Shown here piece by piece: positions 7,784 through 16,294 of a stretch of DNA of 28,073 nucleotides. How positions within the stretch are numbered: the stretch's first letter is position 1; each line of letters begins with the position of its first letter. The translations under genes and the position numbers were made by a program. The notes beneath the pieces were generated by a model, which did no database searches, had not been told where the DNA came from, and saw only the letters and a program-made list of their open reading frames with translations. The DNA is from Microscillaceae bacterium (GTDB lineage Bacteria; Bacteroidota; Bacteroidia; Cytophagales; Microscillaceae). Location: assembly GCA_003483885.1 (NCBI GenBank), contig DMXI01000328.1, forward strand, positions 1-28,073, read 5' to 3'.

Positions 7784-7807
7784 GCCCAGTCAAGCCTGGG
7801 CTTTTTT
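7784..7807 (+). terminator. Intrinsic terminator/attenuator ahead of the gene at 7878
   Basis: GCCCAG (7784-7789) pairs with CTGGGC (7796-7801) around a 6-nt loop and is followed by six T. No plus-strand gene lies upstream in 7305-7783, so it either ends a short RNA or attenuates a leader transcript entering the gene at 7878. The other flank is not T-rich, so it is not a terminator for the minus strand. Confidence 0.65.
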
Positions 7808-7819
7808 CTCGTCTTTTGT

Positions 7820-7837
7820 AAAGTCGTTACGACCTTT
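7820..7837 (+). promoter_or_regulatory. Degenerate copy E of the palindromic element
   Basis: AAAGTCGTTACGACCTTT matches 13 of 17 positions of copy B and keeps a dyad (AAAGTCGT with ACGACCTTT, one bulge). It ends 40 bp before the ATG at 7878, nearly the same distance as copy A from its gene at 2073. Confidence 0.35.
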
Positions 7838-7877
7838 CACAGGAATGTATTTCAAATCAAATTTTATAAATGTTACT

Positions 7878-8558
7878 ATGCAAAATTCAATTTCAACGAA
7901 GGTAATTCAGCAAACATTCGCCCAACAAACCAACCAATGGCAAAATGCTTCATTCAATCTTTTAACAGATGCTTTTAATCAACCAGGGCAACTTCGGGTA
8001 AGCGCATTTCAGCTTTCGCTACAAGATACATTGGCGTTGGTCAACAATCCCGAAACTCGTTTTTTGGTAATACATATGGGGTTGGTAGTAGGTAAGTGGT
8101 ATCCTATCTTACAAGGAAAATCAAGCTTAAACGCCAACAGTATGGAAAATGCGTACCTGCCTATTTTGGCTAAAGAACCCTTGGCCTTAGGTACCAATAA
8201 CTACTCTCCTACTATTGCATATAATCCTCACATTATAACTCCGGCAGTGGCTCAGGAATATGTAGGAAATTGGCAAAAAACGCCTCCTAGTCAGATAATG
8301 GATGTGTTCCATGCCCCTATCTTAATAAATAAATTTTATAAAATGGAGCGCTTACGGTATGCCTACTTCAGCGAAGAAGTGGCACAGGAACTCAGAGCAA
8401 TGCAACCAGATCATCTCACGATATTTGCAGGCAACGCAGCTACTACCACTCAAAACCAGCCTTTTACTTTTCGCCCAGTAGTACTGGCTACTCGTGACCA
8501 TCTCAATATGATGTTTGATTTGAGTACTCCGGTCCCTCCATTTCCTCTATGTTATTAG
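7878..8558 (+). CDS. Hypothetical protein, 226 aa, C-terminal PPFPLCY
   Basis: No named family is recognised. The protein is soluble, without a signal peptide. It has an N-terminal helical part (about 1-45), a middle with beta-like stretches (RFLVIHMGLVVGKWYP, about 72-87), and a C-terminal half ending in DLSTPVPPFPLCY. This reminds me of small Bacteroidota hypothetical proteins that end in Cys/Pro-rich tails, which cannot be confirmed here. The ATG at 7878 is chosen over earlier in-frame starts because those reach back through the terminator hairpin at 7784-7807. The gene stands alone between that terminator and a convergent DUF5686-type gene. Confidence 0.65.
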   Translation: MQNSISTKVIQQTFAQQTNQWQNASFNLLTDAFNQPGQLRVSAFQLSLQDTLALVNNPETRFLVIHMGLVVGKWYPILQGKSSLNANSMENAYLPILAKEPLALGTNNYSPTIAYNPHIITPAVAQEYVGNWQKTPPSQIMDVFHAPILINKFYKMERLRYAYFSEEVAQELRAMQPDHLTIFAGNAATTTQNQPFTFRPVVLATRDHLNMMFDLSTPVPPFPLCY

Positions 8559-8584
8559 TGTAGTGGTATCACCCAATCATAAGG

Positions 8585-8614
8585 GTCATCTTGAATATTG
8601 CAGGATGACTTTTT
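8585..8614 (+). terminator. Weak terminator after the gene ending at 8558
   Basis: GTCATC (8585-8590) pairs with GATGAC (8604-8609) and is followed by five T. The loop is long (13 nt), so strength is doubtful. It lies in the 76-bp gap between two convergent genes. Confidence 0.45.
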
Positions 8615-8634
8615 CATTTTCTATCATCCCTGTT

Positions 8635-9957
8635 TTAATCTATTACTACCCCAAACCGAACACCTATGCTTTCGTGCTTCTGATTGCGCCAACTACTGTA
8701 AAAATCTACCCGCCAAAACTTAAGCAATTTATTAAGCCCCCCACCTATTTCCCAATAATCGCCTCCTGCCGGAGTATGGAGATAGTTGGCGCTTACTACC
8801 GGATGTAATTTTATCCGCCCAATGGCAAGAGGGGCAAATAAATGCTGATAATGGCTTTGCAGGTACACATCGGTTGTGCTGTATTGGTAATAATCCAATA
8901 ATTGAAAATCATCTATCCTGAAAGCTCCATACGCCGTTCTTTTACCATTGAAATGTTTAAAGTCAATAAAACTCAGCGAATCTTTGGCAATAAAATTCCC
9001 TGCTTCTATGAAGAACTTCCCTTTCCCCCACTTCCCGGTATTAAAATCCTCCGTAATTCGTAAAGCAATTTTTTGGTAAGACACATCAGATGCTGCAACC
9101 TCTGCCAATGCTCCCGAGTAAATAACAGCAATAGCCGGATATGGGCTAATTGATTTAAACTTTCCTCGTTTACGTACATATTGATGCTTCGCTTGCCAGC
9201 GAAGTTGTGCATTCCAAAGTACTGCCTGGTGTTTGGTAAAATTAGTATTGGTCAATTCATTGTTCACTGGGTCATTCGCGGTAAACTCGCTGTTTTGTTC
9301 GTTGTATTGCGGAAGGTTTTGAAGCGGACTCCGCTCATTCCAACTAATGGTAGTGGTTAGTAAAAAGTCTTTGAAAGGAGCAGCGATATGTTCTAACGCC
9401 ACATAGCTTCTTTCATACAATTTAAGGTAGTTTTCTCTGCTCAAAAATGTACTCATTGTATTTCCAAGTGCCTGTAGGGTACTCTTACTATTGAATTGTT
9501 CTACAAATCGTCCTCCTGACAATTGAACAGAAGCTTTGTGGGAGGGCTTGTAATAAAACTGAGCGGCCAATTGGGCTTGTATTCGGTTATTACCCCAACC
9601 ATACCTTACGGCTGGTTTTAGATTATAAAACCGTCCTCCTGGCAAATATTGGGTAAAAGAAAGATGAAGATTGGTAGCGAATCCTTCTATGGTATTGGCT
9701 GGAAACAACTCAAATAATGATGGAATATACCAAGTTTGTTTTTGCTTTTGATTTTGGATCAACACTCCTGAAAAAAGTATTTGGGGAATCAGGGATCTTT
9801 TGCTGTTGTAAGATTTTTGACCAGTACCAGGTTGAGAAGTCTGGTTAGCAGACTTTGTGTTGTTTTGTGCATTTACTTTTGGGTGTAACAATACTCCAAA
9901 AAACAAGCATAACGCGATGCTGTATTGAATTGTTAAGCGATTTATATGGTTTTTCAT
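8635..9957 (-). CDS. DUF5686-type outer-membrane beta-barrel protein lacking the N-terminal domain
   Basis: A 440-residue secreted protein with a signal peptide (about 1-30, cleavage near NAQ). The body is rich in aromatic-alternating beta strands and resembles the C-terminal half of DUF5686 proteins: NTIEGF near residue 88, an RYGWGNN strand, GGRFVEQFN, ENYLKLYERSY, the WNERSPLQNL segment, an IDFKHFNG stretch and a final strand ending in GVVID. Family members are usually about 800 residues with an N-terminal carboxypeptidase-regulatory-like domain; that domain is absent and replaced by a short Gln/Asn/Ser-rich linker. The protein probably inserts in the outer membrane; its substrate is unknown. 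It is divergent from the LytS-type kinase gene, with 220 bp between starts. Confidence 0.75.
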   Translation of the reverse strand: MKNHINRLTIQYSIALCLFFGVLLHPKVNAQNNTKSANQTSQPGTGQKSYNSKRSLIPQILFSGVLIQNQKQKQTWYIPSLFELFPANTIEGFATNLHLSFTQYLPGGRFYNLKPAVRYGWGNNRIQAQLAAQFYYKPSHKASVQLSGGRFVEQFNSKSTLQALGNTMSTFLSRENYLKLYERSYVALEHIAAPFKDFLLTTTISWNERSPLQNLPQYNEQNSEFTANDPVNNELTNTNFTKHQAVLWNAQLRWQAKHQYVRKRGKFKSISPYPAIAVIYSGALAEVAASDVSYQKIALRITEDFNTGKWGKGKFFIEAGNFIAKDSLSFIDFKHFNGKRTAYGAFRIDDFQLLDYYQYSTTDVYLQSHYQHLFAPLAIGRIKLHPVVSANYLHTPAGGDYWEIGGGLNKLLKFWRVDFYSSWRNQKHESIGVRFGVVID

Positions 9958-10133
9958 GGGTTTAAAAACTAATTTTTCACAAAGGAAAACCCTCGCTTTT
10001 AAATACTAAAGAGGTTTGTGTTTAGCCACCAAATAAAGGTTTAAATTACCTCTTATTCATTCGTCCATTTATATGGCCGTTCATCATTTTGTGCTTGTGA
10101 TCCTACGATACACTTTAGATATTTGTAAGTCAG

Positions 10134-10151
10134 GAAGTCGCCTCGACTTTT
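10134..10151 (+). promoter_or_regulatory. Copy C of recurrent palindromic element
   Basis: GAAGTCGCCTCGACTTTT is a full match with perfect arms AAGTC and GACTT. It ends 26 bp before the kinase gene at 10178 and lies 177 bp from the divergent DUF5686-type gene start. The rest of the 9958-10177 intergenic region is AT-rich with no other clear signal. Confidence 0.55.
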
Positions 10152-10177
10152 AGGTTTAAAAAGTAAACTTTATCCGG

Positions 10178-11227
10178 ATGTTTGTTAAAATATTTCAGAA
10201 AGAAAAAATACTAGTGTTTCTTTTTTACAGCCTCATGGCGATTCTCTACTACTTGGCCTTGGTAATCGATACGGGTTTTTATTACCATTACTGGGCAGTA
10301 CTCCTCAATCATTTTCTAAAAGCCTTGATCACGATTCCTCTTTGGTGGTTGTTCTTTCATCGCTTAGCCATAGTACCCATCTGGAAAAAAATGTCGCTAC
10401 ACTTGCTGGGTCTACCTCTTTTTACGTTGGTGTGGGTATGGGTTTATTATTTGATTTGCGATCGCTATGGCATACATCGGCTGCAAGGCTCTCGTATAGT
10501 TTGGGATTATTACATTACCGTGCTTTTTTACATTGTTCAGTTTGGTAATTTCCACCTATACGAGTATTACAAAAAACTGCAACAACAACAATTGATTGCT
10601 GCCCAGCTCGGTCAATTGAATTTGCAGAGTGAACTTTCAGCCCTCAAGGCTCAACTCAACCCTCATTTTCTATATAATGTGTTCAACACCATCAATGCTG
10701 CCATTCCTAAAACTGCCAAGCACGCCAGAGATATGGTCAACAAGCTTTCCGATTTGTTCCGTTATCAGCTAAAAGCCTCCAGAGAAGAATTGGTGAGTGT
10801 AAAAGAAGAATTGACCTTTGTACAACAATACCTTGAACTGGAAAAAGAGCGTTTTGGGGCAAGGCTTTCTTTTGAAATGCAGGTAGACGATACTTTATTG
10901 AAAGAGAAAATTCCACCCATATTGATTCAACCAATCGTAGAAAACTCGGTAAAGCACGGCATTTCCCCGTTGATAGAAGGAGGAACGATTTGTTTGCAAA
11001 TTTGCAAAACTCCTCAAAATACGCTCAACATTACCATTAGCGACACTGGAACGGGGGTAGATCGCCAGCAAAAAAGCGATTTACTCAAACGTGGCATTGG
11101 CCTGTCTAATACTGATGAAAGATTGCAAAAAATGTATGGAATAGGGCTCGCCCTGAAGGATAATACTCCTCAAGGATTGATTGTAAACTTCACTATTCCC
11201 CTCGAAAACGAAATAACACTTGTATGA
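10178..11227 (+). CDS. LytS/YehU-type sensor histidine kinase
   Basis: A 349-residue kinase with four N-terminal membrane helices (about 11-30, 40-60, 73-93 and 110-126), a short coiled coil rich in Gln, and the His_kinase motif LNPHFLYNVFN with phospho-acceptor H163. The HATPase domain shows the N box (QPIVENSVKHGI), the G1-like SDTGTGVD and the G2-like GIGLSNTDERLQKMYG. Proteins of this class phosphorylate LytTR regulators. Its stop overlaps the start of the downstream LytTR gene by 4 nt (ATGA, 11224-11227), so they form a coupled pair. There is no periplasmic domain, so the signal is probably sensed in the membrane. Confidence 0.95.
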   Translation: MFVKIFQKEKILVFLFYSLMAILYYLALVIDTGFYYHYWAVLLNHFLKALITIPLWWLFFHRLAIVPIWKKMSLHLLGLPLFTLVWVWVYYLICDRYGIHRLQGSRIVWDYYITVLFYIVQFGNFHLYEYYKKLQQQQLIAAQLGQLNLQSELSALKAQLNPHFLYNVFNTINAAIPKTAKHARDMVNKLSDLFRYQLKASREELVSVKEELTFVQQYLELEKERFGARLSFEMQVDDTLLKEKIPPILIQPIVENSVKHGISPLIEGGTICLQICKTPQNTLNITISDTGTGVDRQQKSDLLKRGIGLSNTDERLQKMYGIGLALKDNTPQGLIVNFTIPLENEITLV

Positions 11228-11955
11228 AAAAGGTAATTATAGTAGACGATGAAGCCCCAGCTCGTTCGCTCATCAAAGAGTTTTTACAAGACTATGAAGA
11301 ATTGGTATTGTTGCAGGAGTGCAATAATGGAGTAGATGCCGTAAAAGCCATCAATTCATTTAAACCAGACTTGGTTTTTTTGGATATTCAAATGCCAGGG
11401 CTCAATGGTTTTGATGTCTTGAAACGCCTGGAAGAAATGCCGCAAGTAATTTTTTCTACGGCTTATGATCAGTACGCTTTTGAGGCTTTCGAAGTGCACG
11501 CCGTTGATTATTTGCTGAAGCCCTTTAAACAAGAGCGGTTTGATGAAGCCATTCAGAAGTTGATGAATAATTCACAAAGCTACCTGCCCGAAATCCAGCA
11601 ATTGGTCAATACTCTTCACGAGCAAGAGTCTTACCTTATCAATATTTTGGTAACTGTTCGCAATAAATTGATCAATATTCCCACCAATCAAATCATTCAT
11701 ATAAAAGCGGAGGGCAATTATTCGCAACTCACTACTACTACCGATACTTACCTGAGCAGTTATGGTATTACTAAGTTGGCCCAAAAACTCAACCCTCAGC
11801 AATTTATCCGAGTACACCGCTCTACCATTATCAATGTTAGCCATATCAAAGAAGTCTACTCTTACCCCGCCAGTTATGAGGTAATTATGAACAATGGCGA
11901 CTTGGTAAAAGTAAGTAGAACTTATCTGGATAGTATTAGAAAATTGATTGTGTAA
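11224..11955 (+). CDS. LytTR-family response regulator
   Basis: A 243-residue regulator. The receiver (about 1-120) has D8/D9, phospho-acceptor D54 (VFLDIQMPG) and K99 (YLLKPF). The LytTR DNA-binding domain (about 143-240) contains IIHIKAEGNYSQL, FIRVHRSTIIN and VSRTYLDSIRK. LytTR proteins usually bind pairs of direct repeats about 21 bp apart; the palindromic element upstream of its own operon is not of that form, so a link between them is unproven. It is translationally coupled to the kinase. The next 157 bp (11956-12112) hold no T-tract terminator, only a distant 9-bp inverted repeat (12051-12059 with 12109-12117). Confidence 0.95.
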   Translation: MKKVIIVDDEAPARSLIKEFLQDYEELVLLQECNNGVDAVKAINSFKPDLVFLDIQMPGLNGFDVLKRLEEMPQVIFSTAYDQYAFEAFEVHAVDYLLKPFKQERFDEAIQKLMNNSQSYLPEIQQLVNTLHEQESYLINILVTVRNKLINIPTNQIIHIKAEGNYSQLTTTTDTYLSSYGITKLAQKLNPQQFIRVHRSTIINVSHIKEVYSYPASYEVIMNNGDLVKVSRTYLDSIRKLIV

Positions 11956-12112
11956 AGTTAAGTATGATGGCCATATTGTTTTATGGCTCTGGTAGAACCG
12001 GAATTTACAACTATATGGTTGCCTGCTCTAGTAAAGTGAAGGGGTTAATAATTGAAGTAGATTACTATTTAACAATTCTTATGAGATAAATATCTAAGAC
12101 TAGTTTATTACT

Positions 12113-12785
12113 TCAATAAAGTGGAAATTTCTTAAAGTAATTTTGCCAAATCAGGGCTTCGTACTCGAAAGCGTAATCTTCAGCAAATTGCTCTCCCCTG
12201 GCAGCTGTCAATTTACTCTTGGTAGAGATACGATCATAATGCCTCCCTAGTTGATGTAATAAGATATGTAGTAACTGATATGCTTTTACTTTGGTTGGGA
12301 GTAAACTCACATACAATGTTATAGGCGTGTTTTCGTGGGTTATGTACTTCTCCTAGTTTTTCATAATACCAAGGGCGCTCCAAATAATGGTCTTTCATTG
12401 TGTAACGCACATCCAAACGGTCAAACAATTCTTTGTGATCAAAGAAATAACCATTACTCATAGATATCAAAAGATCTTTAGGCCAAGCACAAATCCTAAT
12501 TACACCTCCTTCGTACCAGCAATCATAACCATCGTTATTAAAAGCTAACATAATTGCCTTGAGATCCTCCGAAACAATAGACCAATTTGGAATAAGGTCT
12601 ATAAAATCTAACACATCTTGTTTGGTAAGATAATGCCTAAACCCTTCGCCGGGTTTTTCTTTATCGACAATAACCTCTCGTTGAGTGGTATTCCAGTAGT
12701 TGGGTGTTTCCTGGTGATTATTCTTTTTCTGAACCCTTCCTTTTTTGACTTTGGGAGTAGATTTTCGTGGGTTTTGTCTCATCAC
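12113..12785 (-). pseudogene. Frameshifted gene: hypothetical protein with HQLGRH motif
   Basis: Two overlapping minus-strand frames together encode one protein of about 223 residues. The first (12785 down to about 12290) ends in a spurious tail after HAYNIVCEFTP. The second continues naturally with TKVKAYQLLHILLHQLGRHYD down to the stop at 12113. Removing one C from the CCC near 12299-12301 restores a single frame. The HQLGRHYD segment resembles the LLHELGHHxD helix of HExxH zinc-peptidase-like proteins, with Glu replaced by Gln and the second His-flanking Gly-His changed to Gly-Arg-His; if so, catalysis is lost. The N-terminus is basic and Lys/Gln-rich. A real mutation, a sequencing error, or a +1 frameshift at CCC-A are all possible. 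Confidence 0.65.
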
Positions 12786-13011
12786 TTTTATTTTTTCAGT
12801 TTATCACTCTGTTACAAATATAATAAATGCGTCCCACAATCGCCGTCAGTGTTTGTGGATTCAGTCACCAGTCGCCATCAAAGTGTAAGAATCAATTGTT
12901 AACCGTCAAGTCCAGCAGTTTGTAAAATCTCAAGTAATTTTTGATCAATTTTGGGTAAAAGATCAGCATAAAAAACTGGCATGACAGGTTTCGTCAGATT
13001 TTTTTGCTTAA

Positions 13012-13033
13012 GTATTTTTCAGTTTAAAAATAC
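13012..13033. promoter_or_regulatory. 8-bp inverted repeat upstream of the STAND-like gene
   Basis: GTATTTTT (13012-13019) and AAAAATAC (13026-13033) form a perfect dyad with a 6-nt centre, 78 bp before the ATG at 13112. It could be an operator or a leader hairpin. The rest of the 12786-13111 gap is AT-rich with no gene. Confidence 0.35.
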
Positions 13034-13111
13034 GCATCTCTTGTAATTATTCTTTTGCACTCTCGTCAAAATAGCATAATTTCGCTAAAATTTATTGAAA
13101 ATAGAGGCGTC

Positions 13112-16057
13112 ATGGATTTAACGAATATACCCATTTTTAAAGAACTTACTCAGCAGCCTACCATCTTCATTTATGGATCTGAAGAGGTGCTTTCTGAAGA
13201 TATATTGACCCAAATCACTACGCTACAAAAAAAAATTGAGCGTTTTTATAATATTGGCCTGGACAAACAGGTAATTGACTTTATAGCCATTAAAGATGAA
13301 CTGGAAATTGCCGACTTCAACAATTACAACGTGATTGCTTGTGGTATTGCGCCTACTTCCAAGAGTTTTTTAGCAAAACTCAAGACTCATTCTAACAAAG
13401 CCTTGGTATTTTTTGAGTCCATTGGTTTTTTCAAGCATTTGTGGGAAAAAGACAATGTACAAATTGTAGAGTCTTCTTTGACTGCATTTTTAACCCAAGT
13501 TGCCCAACCTGCCGAACCAGAAGAGCAAACCCAGGAAACGGTAGCGGCTACTCCCCAATCTGAAGGCTTTATTGGCCGCGAACGAGAGCTACAGCTACAC
13601 GATGATTTTATGAACGACTACGACACAAGTGGTTGCAAAATCATTGGTGGACACGGTATGGGCAAAAAAGCCTTTATGAACGAGGTTATTCGTCAGCATT
13701 ACCAACAAGAAGATGCTCAGGTGTTTACGGTTACTTTTAGAGATCGTGAAGCTAACATCAACTACATCCTCAATACCTTGTACCCACAATTTGTAGCCAA
13801 AGGCATCAAGCTGGATGTATCGGCAGAGGAAGTAAAGAACTTCAAAATTGATTTAGATTCTGACGAAGAAGCGTTGCCCAAGGTAATTGAGACTTTTTTC
13901 AAGGCATTTGATCAATTACCCAATGCTCGTTTGGTATTCTATAACGTAGAAACCATTCTGAATAAACCTAAGAAAGGACGCTTTTTCCAGATTAACAATG
14001 ACGAAGCAGGTGAGTTTTTTCACTTGTTTTTGCAACGTGATACTTACGCTGAAAACCAAAATAAGGCGTATTTCCTTTCTACTCAAGATTTTGATTTTGA
14101 CTATGAAAGAGATGATGATTTTGCTAAAATCATCGACCTACGCCCACTATCAGTGCAGGAAGCCAAGGCCTTGGCCAAGTACAGTCTACAAAAAGCTGGG
14201 GCAGAAGAGCAAGCCAACACTGTAGATGGTTTGGATGACTTCAGTTTTGCTAAAGTATTGAGTGGCAACCCACAGTTGGTGCAGTTGTTTGCTCGTGCTG
14301 CCGCCAAATCTGGCAAAACCGATATCATCAAAAGCGATCAGTTGAACAAACTCTCTGACATTCGCGACAAAGTACGTCATTTGATGCGTTTGGCTACTTT
14401 TGACAAGGAAGAAACTTCAGTAATGATGCCGTTGGCCTTGTTTAGAGAAAGTTTTTCGCAAGATTGGCTAAAAAACCAAAAGCTAAGCGCCAAACCAGTC
14501 GAAGCCATTGCTTATTTGCATAAAAACCTTTTGGCAGAAGCAGATGAGGACAAACCTGGGCATTATTACATTCCGGTACATATTCGCCGCTATGTCAATG
14601 ATTTGCTCAAGAAAGAAGAAAATGCCTTATATCGTGAATTGCACAATCGTATTGGGGAAACTTATTGGGCACAAGCCAATGAGGGTAAGCTAGGCAGTGC
14701 CGAAGCATATCAGGCGGCCTTGTACCACTTTGAAGAAGCACAAAACTTTGAGCGGGAAAAGGAATTTATCCAAAAAGCTCCACAAAAATATTTGCAAAAA
14801 GCCATTGGCAACTATCGCCAAAGTAACCTTGATCAGGCTTTTTATTATTTCAATGGGGTGTTTCAATACGATGCCAGTCTATTGAATAGCCGTGATATGT
14901 CAAGCTTTTTGAAAAGTGCAGTAAAATCGGGGAAAGACAACGTGAATGAATTATTTGGGAAAGCTTTGGAGATTTATCCCAATGATATGTACATCCGCAA
15001 TGCTTACGCTGATTACTTATTCAAACAAAACAAACTAGACAAGGCGGAGGAAGTAAGCCGAGCCAGTCAGGAAATTAATAGCCAGGACTTTGTATCAGGA
15101 ATTTTGTTTGCGCAAATTCTACAAAAACAAGGCAAAAAAGACGAAGCTGCGCAGCAATTGGCTCATTTAGAGGCTGTATTGGAACCTCATGAAGATTTGG
15201 ACGAAAACGGCCGACGCAATCTATCACAGGTACTCAATATGCGTTTTAGCTTATTGGAACACTATACTCCCCTGGAAAGCAATCATCAACAAGTCGTTGC
15301 GTTTTTGAAAAGCGACGGAGTAAATGCGAATCAATTAGATACTCTACCAAAGGTTCCAGTCAATCGTGATGATTATAATCGTATTGAAGATGCATTGGAT
15401 AAAGTATTGAATCACAATTTGGCTGACAAACGTGCCAAGCGCACCCAGGATGCTATTCGCAAACGACAAAATGGGGCCAATCCCGCACAAATGATCGAGG
15501 CGATGGAAGCTACTGGTACAGATAACCAAGCGGCCATTCAGGAATTGATTCAAGGAAGCGAAGGCATTATCAAAACTGCCAAGGAAATGCTTGAAAGCTG
15601 GCTTGGTGCAGAAAGAAGTAGTTTCCGAGCGTTGTTTTCTATGGTAAGTGTATTGCGACACGAGGCAGACTTAAACTTGCTCAAAGCTATAGTAGAACGT
15701 AGTTACACCGAGCGTGAAAAGCCACCTGCCACCCATCGTGAGTACTTGATCCATTTGGTAGATAGTCAGCAGTTACCTCAGGCAATCGAGCAGTTTATGG
15801 CTACGGTAGATACCAAAGATCGAGATAAGGCCAAGCGTTATAAAACCTTGAAGGATGAGTTTTTCCCTTTCTTGATCCAATATAATATGGTGAAGGGCAA
15901 ATTGAACGATGCAACCCAAGAACTAGACGATGCCGAAAAAGCCAAAGTGAAAAAGATTGGAGAGGTATTGCGTCGTATTCTGAAACGCTACAAACCCGAT
16001 GTTGAAGATATGACCAATTATGATGAGATGATTGCTCAAAGTGCTTCTGCAGTTTAG
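13112..16057 (+). CDS. Large STAND-like NTPase with TPR repeats and degenerate Walker motifs
   Basis: A 981-residue cytoplasmic protein. Residues 1-130 form an alternating alpha/beta domain of no recognised family, followed by a Pro/Glu/Gln linker (131-150). From FIGREREL (153-160) it follows the plan of NB-ARC/STAND ATPases: P-loop-like GGHGMGKKAF (179-188), a Walker B-like strand LVFYNV (274-279), a sensor strand KAYFLSTQDF, an LRPLSVQEAKAL segment (343-354) and GNPQLVQLF (385-393). The P-loop has Lys where Ser/Thr should bind magnesium, and the Walker B strand lacks Asp. The C-terminal half (about 540-981) is helical with TPR-like repeats around 555-720. STAND proteins act in signalling, death and antiphage defence; the role here is unknown. 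The ATG at 13112 is preceded by an AGAGG-like site and preferred to the TTG at 13055. Confidence 0.75.
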   Translation: MDLTNIPIFKELTQQPTIFIYGSEEVLSEDILTQITTLQKKIERFYNIGLDKQVIDFIAIKDELEIADFNNYNVIACGIAPTSKSFLAKLKTHSNKALVFFESIGFFKHLWEKDNVQIVESSLTAFLTQVAQPAEPEEQTQETVAATPQSEGFIGRERELQLHDDFMNDYDTSGCKIIGGHGMGKKAFMNEVIRQHYQQEDAQVFTVTFRDREANINYILNTLYPQFVAKGIKLDVSAEEVKNFKIDLDSDEEALPKVIETFFKAFDQLPNARLVFYNVETILNKPKKGRFFQINNDEAGEFFHLFLQRDTYAENQNKAYFLSTQDFDFDYERDDDFAKIIDLRPLSVQEAKALAKYSLQKAGAEEQANTVDGLDDFSFAKVLSGNPQLVQLFARAAAKSGKTDIIKSDQLNKLSDIRDKVRHLMRLATFDKEETSVMMPLALFRESFSQDWLKNQKLSAKPVEAIAYLHKNLLAEADEDKPGHYYIPVHIRRYVNDLLKKEENALYRELHNRIGETYWAQANEGKLGSAEAYQAALYHFEEAQNFEREKEFIQKAPQKYLQKAIGNYRQSNLDQAFYYFNGVFQYDASLLNSRDMSSFLKSAVKSGKDNVNELFGKALEIYPNDMYIRNAYADYLFKQNKLDKAEEVSRASQEINSQDFVSGILFAQILQKQGKKDEAAQQLAHLEAVLEPHEDLDENGRRNLSQVLNMRFSLLEHYTPLESNHQQVVAFLKSDGVNANQLDTLPKVPVNRDDYNRIEDALDKVLNHNLADKRAKRTQDAIRKRQNGANPAQMIEAMEATGTDNQAAIQELIQGSEGIIKTAKEMLESWLGAERSSFRALFSMVSVLRHEADLNLLKAIVERSYTEREKPPATHREYLIHLVDSQQLPQAIEQFMATVDTKDRDKAKRYKTLKDEFFPFLIQYNMVKGKLNDATQELDDAEKAKVKKIGEVLRRILKRYKPDVEDMTNYDEMIAQSASAV

Positions 16058-16087
16058 TAATTCTTCATATTGATTCAAATATTAAAT

Positions 16088-16126
16088 ACCCCTGTAATTA
16101 TTAACAATCGCAGGGGTTATTTTTTT
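16088..16126 (+). terminator. Terminator of the STAND-like gene
   Basis: ACCCCTG (16088-16094) pairs with CAGGGGT (16111-16117) and is followed by TA and seven T (16120-16126). It begins 30 bp after the stop codon. Confidence 0.8.
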
Positions 16127-16212
16127 GACTTTTTGTATATTGATGAGGCAAGTAAGTTGATCTATTTCACCGTTGCGGGTGTTTAAGTGAAACGTCACCC
16201 ATAACCTTAACT

Positions 16213-16246
16213 TTTGTTGGTGATGCTGCGCTCAAACACCAACAAA
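16213..16246. promoter_or_regulatory. 10-bp perfect inverted repeat upstream of the FMN reductase-like gene
   Basis: TTTGTTGGTG (16213-16222) and CACCAACAAA (16237-16246) pair perfectly around 14 nt. Neither side has a T tract, so it is not a terminator. It ends 48 bp before the ATG at 16295. Weaker overlapping inverted repeats (TTTCAC/GTGAAA and GGGTG/CACCC) lie just upstream, between about 16165 and 16201. An operator or leader structure is likely. Confidence 0.45.
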
Positions 16247-16294
16247 CGAGTAATAGTATGTAACCCTCTTTAATAAACTGTGATTTCAAACCCC

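Noticed and set aside
12051..12117. 9-bp inverted repeat ATTGAAGTA / TACTTCAAT downstream of the LytTR gene
   Set aside because: The arms are 49 bp apart in AT-rich DNA and no T tract follows; it could be chance.
12973..13009. TGAC...GTCA hairpin followed by seven T upstream of the STAND-like gene
   Set aside because: The stem is only four bp and no plus-strand gene precedes it.
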